Notes: generated by a model not told the origin, from the sequence alone. 64,000 bases of DNA from Diploptera punctata (GCA_030220185.1 JASPKZ010009743.1:124001-188000), one strand, 5' to 3'. Positions 46,263-58,390 are shown, counted from the first letter of the stretch. A program made the numbers and translations.

Positions 46263-47230
46263 GTGTAGGCAAACAGTTTTCGGACACTTTAGAAATCCAC
46301 AATGGGTTGAAGCAAGGAGAAATGTAATTTTGTACTAGAGCATGCCATTAAATCTTTAGAGAATGAGGAAGGCCTACAACTCAATGGTATTAATAACCTG
46401 TTGGTTTATGCTGATGATGTAGTACTACTGGCCGATAGCGAGGAGATACTTAAGGACAACACGCACACACTATTGAGTAACACTAAAGAATTAAGACTGG
46501 AAGTAAATATCAATAAAACTAAATATATGGTCACACGTAGAAATACATTATATAATGGAAATGGACAGCTAATGACAAATGAGGGAAATTTTGAGGAAGT
46601 AGCTGAATTCAAATACCTAGAAACAATAATCACAAATAGGAATGAGATGCACAAAGAAATTAAACATAGGCTTAATTCTGGAAATGCGTGCTATTATGCA
46701 TTGCAGAGACTCTTGATGTCCCAACTCATTTCAAAGAACGTTAAACTGAAAATATATAAAACTATTATTCTACCAGTTATATTATATGGATGCGAAACAT
46801 GGTCTCTTACTTTAAGGGAGAAAAGGAGATTACAAGTATTTGAGAATAAAGTACTTAGGAACATTTTTGCACCAAAGAGAGATGTACAGACAGGTGAATG
46901 GAGAAGACTACATAACAATGAACTAAATATATAGGAAGCCAGATATAATAAGAACAGTTAAGTCTCGTAGATTGCGATGGGCAGGACATGTTGCACGTAT
47001 GGGAAATGAAAGACCTGCGTGGAAGCTTCTTGTAGGAAAGCCAGAGGGAAAACGCCCAGTTGGTAGACCAAGAATGAGGTGGGAGAATAACATTAACTAT
47101 GATTTGAGGGAAGTAGATTATACAGGGAATGATTGAAAAGCATTAGCTCAGGATAAGGATGTATGGATAGCTTATGTCCGCGCGGCCATGAACCTACGGG
47201 TTCGATAGTGCCAGTGAGTAAGTAAGTAAG
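46263..47230 (+). pseudogene. 5'-truncated young RTE copy with 11-bp duplication
   Basis: Very close to the full-length copy (only scattered differences by eye). It starts in the RT domain at VGKQFSDTLE. A deletion/substitution after GLKQGE removes the LSPLLF segment. Then 46401-46934 reads MVYADDVVLLADSEEIL to HNNELNI, and a deletion shifts the last part. The tail is GTAAGTAAGTAAG. TAATCTACTTC at 46252-46262 is repeated at 47231-47241. Confidence 0.88.
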
Positions 47231-47359
47231 TAATCTACTTCATTTGTTTCTGTTGCTGCTCCAGGCTTTGATCTGGTTGATGTACTTGGGGCTTCTCTTC
47301 AAGGTTTACAAACCCCTCACCAGGGATTACTTTTGATCTATGCCCCTCACAGAATCCAC

Positions 47360-47470
47360 AGAGTTTGATTTCCGAATGTGCCGAGCGGTTATAATACTGC
47401 TGAGCAACCGAACAAGTACGCAGTGTGGTTCCGAGTATCTGTATAGCAGGGACTGGGGGAGCCAACACGA
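47360..47470 (+). repeat. Possible tRNA-like SINE
   Basis: GTGCCGAGCGGTTATAATAC and GTGTGGTTCCGAGTATCTG resemble type II (Leu/Ser-like) tRNA box A and box B. A comparable CCGAGCGGTTAAATGC...GATTCAAGTCCCC occurs at 59050-59120. Confidence 0.4.
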
Positions 47471-48098
47471 GGTCAAGTCTCTCTATGGACTTGAGTTATC
47501 ATCACCTGTTGGCTCGTTCCGGTTTCATGAAAGCTAGAATTGTTAATATTGTTCAGACCATCTTCTGTGTGAGCGTCCAACATTTCTCCTCCCGTGCGGT
47601 TTATAATTTAGCAATAATTTTGGAAAACTTCCTTCTTCTTGAGTTTTTAGTTTTGCTGAAATACAACACTCACTCTAGATTATTATCGATAGCAAACTTA
47701 TGACAACAGGCTACGCTAAAAAATAAAAATAATCTACATCGCTCAAAAAGTGTTTCACGCAATAAATACGTTCAATGAGTCGAATATATAGTCCGATTTT
47801 CAAATCATGCCTTTACTTTTTTTTAATTAAATCGTAAGTATCCAGTTTAGTTGCGAGAAAACAAACGTTGGCGCGGCCACTAGATCTCATCACACTGTTC
47901 AGACCTAACTAAAATTACATGATTCACTTTACAACATTATATTTAAGGAGAAAGTTGTGCCTCAGTTTCGTATACGGCACGTCCAGGGGTCAAACCCAGG
48001 GGCCTATAAAACTAACCCAGATTTATTTATTTATTTTCCAGTAGTTAAGACAAATGTTGGGTTGCAATTTCACTACATGCATCCATTTAATCACAACA

Positions 48099-48398
48099 TA
48101 GGAAACCAGATACAATAAGAACAGTTAAGTCTCGTAGACTGCGATGGTCAGGACATGTGACACGAATTGGGTATGAAAGAGGTGCATGGAAGCTTCTTGT
48201 AGGAAAACCAGTGGGAAAACGCCCAGTTGGTAGACCAAAAATGAGGTGGGAGAATAACATTATCCATGATTTGAGGGAAGTAGATTATACAGGGGATGCT
48301 TGGAAAACATTAGTTCAGGATAGGGATGTATGAAGAGGTTATGTCCGCGCGGCCATTAACCTACGGGTTCGATACACCCAGTGAGTTAGTTAGTTAGT
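48099..48398 (+). pseudogene. 5'-truncated RTE copy with GTTA tail
   Basis: About 300 bases of the RTE 3' end: RRLRWSGHVTRIGYERGAWK, PVGRPKMRWENNI and INLRVRY, with one stop (VW to TGA). The tail is GTTAGTTAGTTAGTTA. More diverged from the full-length copy than 46263-47230. Confidence 0.82.
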
Positions 48399-48554
48399 TA
48401 TTTTTTCAAGGGGAAAATGTCCATCAAATTGATGAACCAAACGAAAATATATACGGCTAGTTGTTCCCATTATTATTAATTTTGAACTAATAACATATTT
48501 TTTTTTTTTTGTCTAACAAAGAAAACTGACTTTCACCCTGTGTAAACCTCAGTA

Positions 48555-49148
48555 TTCTAGGACATTCGATAAGTAATGACAACACTGCTATACGTTTCAG
48601 AAGTTGAGGTTAATGTTGAGGACGACTCCACAACAGGTCCAACTTTTATTATTTTAAAAATTAACATCACATGAAATTTATTTACGTAACTTTTGACATT
48701 ACGAACTTCATTTATAGTAAACTATACGTTGCAAACACTTGCAGCAGCACCATTTCTGGGCATCTCTCTCATCTGATTGATCTAGAGCTTTTTGGATATC
48801 AACTCTTGATTGAAATGGAATAACTCGTAGAAGTTCTTTCATCTTTGTGAACAAGTTATAGTCACAAGAGCACATGTCTGGTGAATTTAATGGATGTTCG
48901 GGTACTTCCCAAATCCACCTTACAAACAAATTCTACTACTGAATATTTTTTTAAAAGTCGGTATTACTTACTAAATTTGAGAAACATGAATGAATTCACT
49001 AAACATTGCTATTTCGAGACTTTCAATATTACAGATTTATAGGCCTACAACAAAGACTGCTCAACAACATACTACAAGATTAAAATGGTCACCACTAGGA
49101 TCGCTGATTTACAACAGTGTTGCCATTATGTATCGAATGTTCTAATAT
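48555..49148 (-). mobile_element. Internally deleted mariner-like element (about 590 bp)
   Basis: Left end CTAGGACATTCGATAAGTAA and right complement TTAGAACATTCGATACATAA are inverted repeats continuing to CAACACTG, with TA at the outer borders. On the minus strand (48929-48708) the transposase C-terminus remains: WEVPEHPLNSPDM, CDYNLFTKMKELL and FQSRVDIQKAL. The HPxxSPDxxxxDYxLF motif is the usual last mariner motif, with CSC replacing the usual APS. The rest of the transposase has been deleted. Confidence 0.8.
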
Positions 49149-49379
49149 AGGCTATAGGCCTATATCACATTTCTTTAACGTTCTGTAACATCTCACCTTA
49201 TGGGTGCTATCTGTGGCTCGACAGGGATTTTACCTGTGGATCACACACATACTTTTTTCACTACACAAGGTCATGAAGGACCTCCCCGAATGAGGTATCA
49301 GCTCAATGTCAGTACTACCTCTTTTGTGACAACACAACATTGAGACGAAATAGGCCTACACATATACGTTTATACTAAA

Positions 49380-49564
49380 TAGTATGGCGATAATGATAAT
49401 GATGGCCTGATTATGTTCGTGGACCGTTTGGGCCTTATAGTTTCTTGACATTTCTATTAAAGGCGAGCAAAAATTCCGAAAAGTCCATCACCCAGGAAAC
49501 TTGACCCGACCGGGAATCGATGGCGGGTCCGCTGCGAAACTACTCCGAGACCACAGCTATGGAC
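49380..49564 (-). mobile_element. SINE S1/S2 head and middle part, diverged
   Basis: The minus strand starts GGTCCATAGCTGTGGTCTCG and has the same box-B and middle region as 42463-42777, with missing bases around the box. The specific 3' module is absent. Confidence 0.75.
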
Positions 49565-50460
49565 CTTATTTTTAACATAAATTTTTATACCTATTAGCTA
49601 TTGAGGTTGTTGTCATGAACATATTTTTGAAAAAAAAATACAGATCTTCACCGATCCTATCTGTTAACATTCTAGCGGCCGTTTCATCACAATCAAACTT
49701 GGTATATAGCAATTAATTAAAAAACTAAGGTGAAGTTCGTTAACAAGCAAAATCGGAGCATTAGCTCTAGAAGTTCATCATGAAATGAAAATTTAAAAGT
49801 CAATCTAGCGATCGGGATTTTTTATCTCTTTAAACGAAACTCAATGTGTGCTACTAAAATAAAACAAGGAAGATACTTTCCAAATATCAACAAAATCAGG
49901 CGATAAAAAATGGGGGTTTATGTATGTACCAGTAGGCCGATTATACCATGTACGCAGAGCACTAGTTGCCACCTGTCTTGTTTCAGTCGCTAGCACTTTG
50001 TAAAGAAACTATGTTCGTTTATTCGTATATTCAAATAAAGGTAATGCACAGTTGAATTAAACAAAGAAGACGACATAAACAAAACAATTCTTTAAAGAAA
50101 ACAAAATTAAGAAAATTAAAAATGATCCAATAAACAAATATCAAAGATAAATAAAATAGCTTTTAAAAACAGTAACAAAGTAATTAAAGGTTAAGAAGAA
50201 AAAGAATAAAACTAATGTAACAGATAATCCTTCAACAAAATGTAAACAAATTCATAAACATACCTATAAGACTAGTTATCAATTGCATGAACGCACCAAA
50301 TTATAAAATATCCAAAGTAATCACTAAAAAATTTAAGGAAAAAATAACACTGGAAAACAAATACTCATTCAAAAAATTCGTATAATCTAGTTAATTTACT
50401 TCAAAACATAAACACCAATTTCATAAACTAACGATCTTGGTGATAAAATCCTAAAATATG
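49565..50460. other. Mostly unidentified; one possible dispersed repeat
   Basis: 49680-49920 shares patches with 55420-55640: AAACTTG, GTTCGTTAA, ATAAAACAAG, and GGGGGTTTA in a similar order. This suggests an old repeat. The remainder is AT-rich without features. Confidence 0.35.
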
Positions 50461-51125
50461 TAGTCAATGTACCCAATTCATCAATTAAAATAGTCGACAT
50501 GTTTTCAACAGCGAAGCTGACATTTTCAAAACTAAATATTCAGTCAATATTTAGTCTTGAAAATGACAGCTTCCCTGTTGAAACATGTTGACTCTTTTAA
50601 TTGGTGAATAGGGTAAATTGATTATATTTTTTATAAACATAAATGCAAAATGGCATTATTTGACCTTACAAATCTTTATACAAACATTCTTATTCATGAA
50701 ACTATAGGAATAATAGAACAACATTTACAAGAAGAAAATTTAAATAAAACCTACATTGAACATCTAAGTAGAAAGTAACGTATATTATTTCAGATTTAAT
50801 AATGAACACTTCACCCAAGAGGATGATGTACCTATGGGTAATCCTACTTCCGGTATTTTATTTGAAATTTTCTTACAAAACTTTATAAGAAAAACATTTC
50901 GAAAAATTGAAAGAAAAATTCAATATAAAACTAACAACAAGATATGTTGATGTTTTAATAATATATATAATGAAAATTCAATAGAACAATAAATTTTGAT
51001 TGAACTAAATAAAATGCATCAAAATATAATTCATGTCAGAAACAGAAAAAAATATTTTAATAAAAAACTAATAAGTAAGACAGCGAACAAGGTAATAATT
51101 TAAAATTTAAAAGCTTTATATAGAT
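50461..51125 (+). pseudogene. Penelope-like element relic with fold-back leader
   Basis: 50461-50540 and 50546-50625 are inverted arms, each holding GTTTCAACAG/CTGTTGAAAC and TTTTAATTG-type landmarks. Then comes a broken RT: MALFDLTNLYTNILIHETI (50652), LNNEHFTQEDDVPMGNPTS (near 50800), FEIFLQNFIRKTFRKIERK and RYVDVLIIY (near 50945). The MGNPxSxxxxEIFL and YVD order matches Penelope-type RT, with one Asp of the usual DD lost. Stops and frameshifts abound. Confidence 0.7.
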
Positions 51126-51429
51126 AAATACCTCAACGGAGATTCATAATGTGTTTGAAAAATTATGAAACATCTCGGTACAATTTCCCCGTAGTCTGGT
51201 TATCACTGAAATATAACTGACTCTCCGAATGTTTAACGCAAATATAGGCAGAGTAAGTTTGACATTTATTAAAGGTAACAGCCGTCGAGACGTCACTTGA
51301 TATAACTTACTTTATGGTTTTATTTAAAGAATGGAACGTAACTAAAGCTCTTTAAATGAAGTGCATCTAATTTCGACTTACTGAACTCTAGCAATTACCC
51401 GCTTCCATTCACTATCTCCTCACCATAAT

Positions 51430-51650
51430 TTAAATACGACCGAGAGAAAATTTAACTGCAACTGTACCTCTACATCGAACATCTCACTTTTCCTCATCGT
51501 TCTTTGTTCCAGCCACCCGACTCTGGAATTTTCTCCCCTCTTATATCAAGGAATGCCCGACTCAAAAAATTTAAAAAAAAGACACTAAATTTTTTCCTTA
51601 GACAATATAGTATATACCCATGTTCTAGGTACATTTTTTATTATTAATTT
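51430..51650 (+). pseudogene. LINE C-terminal fragment
   Basis: Broken frames give SHFSSSFFVPATRLWNFLPS, YIKECPT and LRQYSIYPCSRYIF. RLWNxLPxxIK is the conserved C-terminal end of many non-LTR elements. The RT is absent. Confidence 0.6.
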
Positions 51651-51686
51651 ATATTTTTCACGTTCTTTATCACGCCATTTATTTAA

Positions 51687-52410
51687 TAACTAACTGGCTC
51701 TATCCAACACATAGTTTCATGGACGCGCAGACATAAGCTCTCCATTCAACCTTATCGTCAGCTAACATTTTCGAATGATCTCCTGTATAATCTACTTCCC
51801 TCAAATCACAGTTAATGTTATTCTCCCACCTCATTCTAGCCTACCTGCTGAAAGCTTTCCTTCCGGTTTTCCTACGAATTTGAATGCCCTTGTTTCCTTC
51901 CGCATTCATACTACATGTCTTGCCCATCGTTGTCTACGAGATTTATCTGTTCGTATTAAATCTTGTTTCCCATAAAGATCACGTAGCTGACAGTTATGTA
52001 GTCTTCTCCATTTACCTCTCTCTTTCTTTCTCTTTCTCTATCTCTCTCTCTCTCTCTCTTTCTTTCTCTTTCTCTATCTCTCTCTCTCTCTCTCTCTTCC
52101 CCTTCGGTCCAAAAAATTACCTAAGAACTTTATTTTAAAATACTCGTAATCTTTTTTCCTCCCTTAAAGTATGTGTTCATGTTACACATCCATATAATAT
52201 AACTGGTAGAATAACATTTTTATATATTTTCAGTTTAACGTTTTTTGAGAGACGTTGAGACGAGTAGAGTCCCTGGAATGTATAATAGTATACATTACTA
52301 GAATTGAGCCTATGTTTAATTTCTTTGTGCATCACATTCCAGACAAAATTCATATTGTAAGTTATTTTAATATTATAAAAAACATATTCTGTGGAATGTA
52401 TCTTACACAC
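51687..52410 (-). pseudogene. Decayed RTE copy interrupted by a (CTCTCTTT)n tract
   Basis: The minus strand follows the RTE from the HKEIKHRLNSSNVYYYTFQG region (near 52330) through KLKIYKNVILPVILYGC to the tail (GTTA type: CCAGTTAGTTATTAAAT). A pyrimidine-rich microsatellite at 52014-52100 separates the FGPKR and RWRRL segments and looks like an expansion within the copy. Confidence 0.75.
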
Positions 52411-52556
52411 ACATACCTGGTGAAATCAATGCCGCAGTTAATAGAGGCCGTTCCATCAAGGTTGAAGCCTGTGTGTGGGTAGTCTACGGTACATGCATAC
52501 ACATTCAATTCCAAAATAGTGTACTGTCAGTCTAAAATATATTAGTTTTCGTCACC

Positions 52557-52604
52557 TTGCAGTGAAGGGCCTGCCTTCGGGCAGAATTGCTATAGATAGA
52601 TGGA
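52557..52604 (+). repeat. SINE S1 3' end scrap
   Basis: TGCAGTGAAGGGCCTGCC and TTCGGGCAGAATTGCTATAG match the 3' end of S1, followed by AGATAGATGGATGG. Confidence 0.65.
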
Positions 52605-52949
52605 TGGTCTTCTAAAACCTCGTAAGTCTAATTTAACTAATCTTTCAAGAGATCATAGAAACTTTTTTGACATTGCTTATTATCTTGTAATTATGTTAAG
52701 AAATAAGGGCAAGGGACTGGAGGACATGGAGTGGATGAAAATCTGTATAAAAATAAAATAATGTCTTATTTTGAATTTAAACGTTTAAAATGTGACACTA
52801 AAAACATTGTTACAAAATTATAAGTAATGTTAAAAATATGTTATGCTTTTTTGAAAATTTTGTTAAATTAGACTTGCGCGGTTTTAGAAATAAGGTGATG
52901 TTATATTGCGGTGTTAAGTGAAAGATTTTTCGTATCTACAAGATCGTAG

Positions 52950-53583
52950 AACCGTCCAATCCCTATCTCTTCTCTATAAACTAGCACACACATCATTTCC
53001 TTATCACACCACTTCTTTGGACTCTGTGATGCACGTAAACAACTCACTAATACTACTTTTTAAGAATTAATAATGCGTTTTTGCATTATTTAATAAAAAT
53101 AGACTTAGGATTTGTTAATATATTTACCTAATGCCTTGTATAAAAAGCGTAGATTAATTCATTGTAGTGTTTTTTTTTTTCTCTTCTTTTTATGCGTAGT
53201 AGATTCGAGCTGTTATTCCTTTTTTATTCATTGTATCATTAATTTAATTTTAATTGTATTTAGTTTCATTCTATTATTAGACATTAATTTCATTATTATT
53301 CAATATGATAGATAATGAATTGTTCAATAACTATTATTGTAACTGTTTTTGTATTCATATGTAACATGTTTGTCCTGTCTAATATGACTACTATTGTAAT
53401 TTTTTTGTATTCATGTGTAACATATGTTTGTCCTGTTTTATATGACTATTATTGTATTTTTTTTTGTATTCATATGTAACATATGCTTGTTCTGGTGAGT
53501 GGAAGAGAAGGCCACATGGCCTTAACTCCACCAGGCTAAATAAAAATAAATAAATAAAAATAAATAAAAATAAAAAAATAAAT
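52950..53583 (+). repeat. LINE 3' end with AATAAA-rich tail, copy 1
   Basis: A decayed LINE C-terminal region leads into a 3' UTR with an approximately 57-base unit repeated three times (about 53335-53495, each with TGTATTCATATGTAACAT). It ends with GGCCACATGGCCTTAACTCC and an (AAATAAATA)n tail (53538-53583). Confidence 0.65.
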
Positions 53584-53589
53584 AAATTA

Positions 53590-53960
53590 GGAGCATTTGT
53601 CTTCATCACACTACCTATTTGTTTCAAAATATTTTATAGTTTCTCTTGCTAGAACATGGAGTTTTCTTCCACCTATATCAGAGATTGATAAACTATAACT
53701 TCTCTCAGAAAGAAAACTTAATTTTCTCCATTAACTAACTGACAAAAACATCTCACCAATAGTATTTTTTAACAATTAATAATTTGTTATTCATTTATTT
53801 AATAATAATAGTATTATGGTTTATCAGTATTTCTAACCTAATATCTTATTACTTTCTCTGTAATTTTTTTTTCATGTATAGTAGGTTGGAGCTGTTCTTG
53901 TATATATCTTTTTTTATTAGGTTTAATTTTAATCATCTTTAACTTTATTACATTATTGTA
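53590..53960 (+). repeat. LINE 3' end, copy 2 of the same family
   Basis: The order of landmarks parallels 53040-53270: TTTTTAACAATTAATAA, ACCTAAT, TTTTTTTTCATG, TAGTAGGTTGGAGCTGTTC. Copy 2 stops before the triplicated unit. Two copies in the same orientation lie almost end to end. Confidence 0.55.
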
Positions 53961-53969
53961 TGTATGTAC

Positions 53970-54255
53970 CCCATACGTCCCACATGGGTACACAGCTGCT
54001 TTCTATTGGGAGTTTCTTAACCAAGCTAATTTAGGTAAGCTTAGTTATCCACACACATCAATAAGTGATATGTGGTTAGCACATCTCCATCAATGGTACA
54101 TCTAATAGGCAACTAAGGTATTACTGTATGGATGAAAGGCGGATAAATGTTGCACAGAAGCCTTTTATTCAGACTTGAGGTTCTTTTATGAACCTGAATT
54201 TTTTTAATAAAAAATTCGCCTTTAAATTTAAAAAAATAAATCACAATCCATATCT
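53970..54255 (+). repeat. Unclassified dispersed repeat
   Basis: ACATCTAATAGGCAACTAAG, TTATTCAGACTTGAGGTTC and TTTTATGAACCTGAA have parallels at 59960-60240 (ACATCTAGTAGGAAACTAAA, TTATTCAGACTGGAAGTTC, TTTTACGAGCCTAAA). Confidence 0.5.
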
Positions 54256-55690
54256 GAACACAAGCAAACTTTATTATTGTCAAATGAACCATGGACAATA
54301 ACATCCTAAATTTGGGAAACAATTGGAAAGTAGTTTGTGAGAAAATTTACAATACTTTTATAACAAAATGGATTATTTATTTAAATTTGTTTTTGTATTT
54401 TAAATTACTCACAAAGACATATGTCCTAAAAGTTAACCAGAGTGTCATTATGTTCAGGAAGACTTGTTTAATTAGTGACATAATTTTCATGCACATAACT
54501 TAAGAATAAGCTGAAAAAAAAAAATTTTATGCCATATTTTTAAACCAAACTGCAAGGAAATTAGTACTGGGTGCCCTTAAGGAATTTCACGTGGTACGTG
54601 GTTATTATAATAATTTCCTACTCAGGGTTAATATTTTCATTATGACTAGTAACCATAATTTTGCAGATATGGACCAAGTCTGCTGATAAGGATCGTTTCC
54701 CCAAGACCCTATGTTTACCTGCACGAGCTTTGTAGGTCATGTCTTCTTCCTTAGTGGAACGCCTAGCTCCGTTTTGTTTACAACAGATGTTAGAGAAAAA
54801 TTGAACGAGAGTTTGAGATAGAAATAACCTAAAAACGCCATATTAATAATATATAACGATGTAAGATGTTTTATAGATTTAATAGGGCACAGTAATGAAG
54901 CAACTTGCAGAAATACGCTAAAAACTAAAAGAATAACCAAAATCAGTCTAAAACTTAAAACGCTGATCAACTGAACTAAACACGTGTTGGTAACCGAGAA
55001 GATACTCGTCACACTGGAACAAGCCACAATATGAGTCTTTCTTTTGTAAATTAAATCGTTACGTTGCGAGACTATAATTACGGCTTCAGCTAAACTCCCC
55101 AACCCTCATGGTCGGATTAATTTAATTCAATCCCATATGCCGAATTTCGTTGCAAAATATGGGGTCTACTGATCCGATTTCGGTGGTAAAAGAAAGATGC
55201 ATTATATGTATCAATAGAATCGGACCGTGAAATTGCTGAAGAATTGGTATATTTTACGCCGTGCGATATTTTGTGAACTTGTGTAAACATTTATTGTGCA
55301 GCTCCTTCTTCTGCTAATTCCAAGAAAACATTTTTTAAAGTTCTTACAAATCTTCATGTGTTTTAACTACAGACCATCGCAACATTTGTGCGTGTTAAAC
55401 ATCTCGCGCATGTGGTTTAATTTTCTGCGGAACCAAACTTGACATAGGCCTATAGCAATCATGTAAGAAAAGTAAGTTCAAGTTCGTTAAACAGCACGAT
55501 AGCAAGTGAAAAAAAGCTTGCTGTCGCAAATTTAGATTTTTTTGGAACAACACATTTTACATATGGTTGAAATAAAACAAGAAAGGTAATATCTAAAAAT
55601 CTTGGAAATCAGACCGCTAGGAGGGGGTTTACATGAAAGACGTAATTTAAAGTCGCTCTAGTTGTCGCCATTAGAATTCTAATTATATTT
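54256..55690. other. No identifiable gene
   Basis: This stretch holds a 121-codon open frame on the minus strand (55102-54737) with two or three hydrophobic segments but no family motif. A possible acceptor TTTTGCAG lies at 54660. I cannot support a gene here. A (TA)n tract is at 55711-55750. Confidence 0.35.
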
Positions 55691-55708
55691 GGTCTAAATA
55701 TAAAAACG

Positions 55709-55752
<44 letters not shown>

Positions 55753-55944
55753 AAGAACAAAACAACGTGAGTCAGTTTGGTCAGTCTCTCAAACAACCAA
55801 CTCGCTCGGAATTTACATTACATGAATATAAAACTGTGATTTCGCTGAATGAATTTCAGCAACTCACATATTTCAGTCCATAAGGCTTTCCATTTAGATG
55901 GAGCACACACTATTCATTGCTTCACACCAGCATGGCGGAAGAAA

Positions 55945-55981
<37 letters not shown>

Positions 55982-56894
55982 TTTTTATTTTTTTATTATT
56001 ATTCCGGCTTTTACAATGAATATACATTTTTCCGGTACCCATGTTCACAGTTAACTACACATTTGTTTCAACACATTTTTCCATTCTTGTCTGTTCATCC
56101 ATATATCTTCTTCTATTTCCCATTCCCTCTTAGTTTCATTGATTCCCTGAATCCACGTAATATTGTGTCTACCCTTCTTTTTCCTTCCCTGTGGTTCCCA
56201 ATCCATGATTATCTTAGGTAGTCTTCCTTCTTCCATCCTTGTAATGTGTCCGTACCAATTTAATTGTTTCTTCTTTATAAAATCTAATATTGAATATTGT
56301 ACTGCATTTTTTTCTTTTATATATGAACTTCTGATTTTATCCTTCCTGGATATTCTTGCAGCACGTCTCCAGTAGTCCATTTCAGTGGCGAGTAATTTTT
56401 ATTTTTATTTGTGCACTTAAAGCCCACACATCAGCTCCATAGGTAATAATTCTTCTGATTATTGTATTAAAAATATTTTTTTTTGTTTCTTTGAAGATAT
56501 GTTTGTCCCATACTATTCCATTTAGGGCAGATATAGCATACTTTCCTATATTGATCCTGTTTCTTATCTCTGTTTCTTGTTTTCCATCTTTAGTAATTTT
56601 AATTCCAAATACTTATATTCTTCAGTGTATTTAATTGTCCCTAAATTTCTTCTAGTATTAAATCTTGAGGAAGATCCCCTATTGTCATATATCTAGATTT
56701 ATCCATATTGATCTTTAAACCCCATAAACTATATTCTTGTATTAATTTATAGTGAGGTATTCTATATCTTCAAATTCTTGAGCCAATATCAATTGGTTAT
56801 CTGCAAACTGGAGTGTATATATTGTTGAATTATCATCTAGTGGTATTCCCATCGGTTTACATTTCTTTTTCCATTCTTCAATAGCTTTTTCAGC

Positions 56895-56897
<3 letters not shown>
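55945..56897 (-). pseudogene. LINE 3' half with (AAT)n tail
   Basis: The minus strand starts within the RT at EEWKKKCKPMGIPL and LQFADNQLILAQEFEDIEYL (FADN replaces FADD), then breaks. 56380-56051 continues MDYWRRAARISRKDK, KKQLNWYGHITRMEEG and KKKGRHNITWIQGINE, with the tail at 55945-55980. It is related to family A (15000-16640) but distinct. Confidence 0.75.
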
Positions 56898-56933
<36 letters not shown>

Positions 56934-57125
56934 TCTTTTATATACAGATTTAGAATATTTACACAATTTTCTGTGCATAAAGTTTTGCTTTTCTTCTCCA
57001 CTCGTCTCTATCCATCCACTCCATGTCCTCCTGTCTTGTTTTCATTCCAGTTCTTATTTCTTTCATCCACATTTCGAGGTCTTTCTTTCTTTCTTCTCCA
57101 GGCGGACATCATTCCAATGCTTTTC
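56897..57125 (-). pseudogene. Another LINE C-terminal end with (TTA)n tail
   Basis: On the minus strand, DLEMWMKEIRTGMKTRQED and MEWMDRDEWRRKAK are followed by a short 3' UTR and (TTA)12 at 56897-56932. The tail abuts the RT of the previous LINE. The insertion therefore either landed at that LINE's truncation point or interrupted it. Confidence 0.65.
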
Positions 57126-57169
57126 TAGGCAACCTTTCTTCTTACATTCGTCGTATATGCTAAAACTAT

Positions 57170-57547
57170 TGTTTTTTTTGTGTTCAATGCCACATGTTTG
57201 TCGTTCGACATTTGAGGTATTCTCTCCTGTCCTTGGAGTATTGTAACCCACTTCAGAGGTTGGGACGCCTGGAAGGCGGGGTTACGCTGCCCCAATGATA
57301 TGATGGGTGATGACGATGGGTAATGATGCGCCAAACTTAATCAATGAGGTGAATATGATATTGATGATAATGATGGTCAGATATGTTCGGGGACCGTTTG
57401 GACCTTAAAGTATCCTGACATTTGTCTTACAGGTGAGGAAAAACCCCGAAAAAAAAACTCACCCAGGAATCTTGTCCCGAGCGGGGATCGAACCCGGGCC
57501 TGCTGCGTTACAAGGCAGCACGCTACCTCGAGACCACAGCGGTGGAC
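57170..57547 (-). mobile_element. tRNA-derived SINE S2 (378 bp) with poly(A)
   Basis: The minus strand starts GTCCACCGCTGTGGTCTCGA, identical to S1 over the tRNA head and middle (box B GGGTTCGATCCCC), then departs into a different 3' module: CATTGGGGCAGCGTAACCCC, GGTTACAATACTCC, CATGTGGCATTGAACAC. It ends in eight A residues (57170-57177). Confidence 0.82.
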
Positions 57548-57579
57548 TAATTTAATTGCTTATACTTTATATAATCTAC

Positions 57580-57582
57580 TAC

Positions 57583-57651
<69 letters not shown>
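57580..57651. repeat. (TAA)n microsatellite, about 24 units
   Basis: Perfect trinucleotide tract. Sequence to its right (57652-57780) may be another retroelement 3' end read on the minus strand, by analogy with the other trinucleotide tails, but no motif confirms it. Confidence 0.85.
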
Positions 57652-57652
<1 letters not shown>

Positions 57653-57959
57653 GGTTCCTCCCTAAGTGGATAGATGGCGTTGATGTATCCTATTTTTAAA
57701 TTTACGCACCACTTCTGCAATCCATTTTACGTAGATGATGTTTCTTTTTTTTTTTTAGCAATTCTGAGATATACGTTATTTAGGGGAAGTTCCTCTTTCA
57801 AAGTCTCTAAGTTCTTGAGATATCAAATAATGAATATTACATATAATTTATAGTGTACGTCATCCCTTAATATCTGCTCTAAATACTCAACTAAACTTAT
57901 TTAAATAGCCTTTTCACTCTAGGTCAAATGTAAAAATCTTTACTATTTTCTTTCAATCT

Positions 57960-58390
57960 AAATATTTTATTCTTCTTGTTTTATAAACCGGTGTGTGGCC
58001 CTAGCTCTATTATCTGCCAACCTCTTCACCTTCAAACAACTTTTTTTTTTTATTTCACGTATTTCTCCTACAACAATCCTCTTCCAAGTCATTTTTGGTC
58101 TTCCTCTCGACTTGGAACCTTGGGGATTCCAGTTTAGTGCGCATCTTTCTATTGCAGTTTGATGTTTACGCAGAGTATGTCCAATACAACACTACTTTTT
58201 TCCTTTATTTGTTTTTCGATAGGAGCTTGTTCAGTTGTTGGTTTGAGATTATATCAGACCATCTCACATTTAATATCCGATGTAAACACCAAGTTAATTA
58301 TTTCTTTGTTCATCTTCCACGTTTCACTTCCGTAAATAAAATAATACATTTGTGTTAAATAGTTGGATCTTAGTTTTAACAAAACATAAA
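57960..58390 (-). pseudogene. LINE C-terminal fragment (GRPKMTW type)
   Basis: On the minus strand, CCIGHTLRKHQTAIERCALN is followed by WNPQGSKSRGRPKMTWKRIV and an approximate RLAD-like end. This is the familiar GHxLRK...LxWNPQGxRxRGRPxxTW C-terminus of a LINE family. A frameshift and stops are present. Confidence 0.7.

Noticed and set aside
54737..55102. 121-codon minus-strand open frame with hydrophobic segments
   Set aside because: AT-rich DNA easily gives hydrophobic open frames. No family motif, splice context or second copy supports it.
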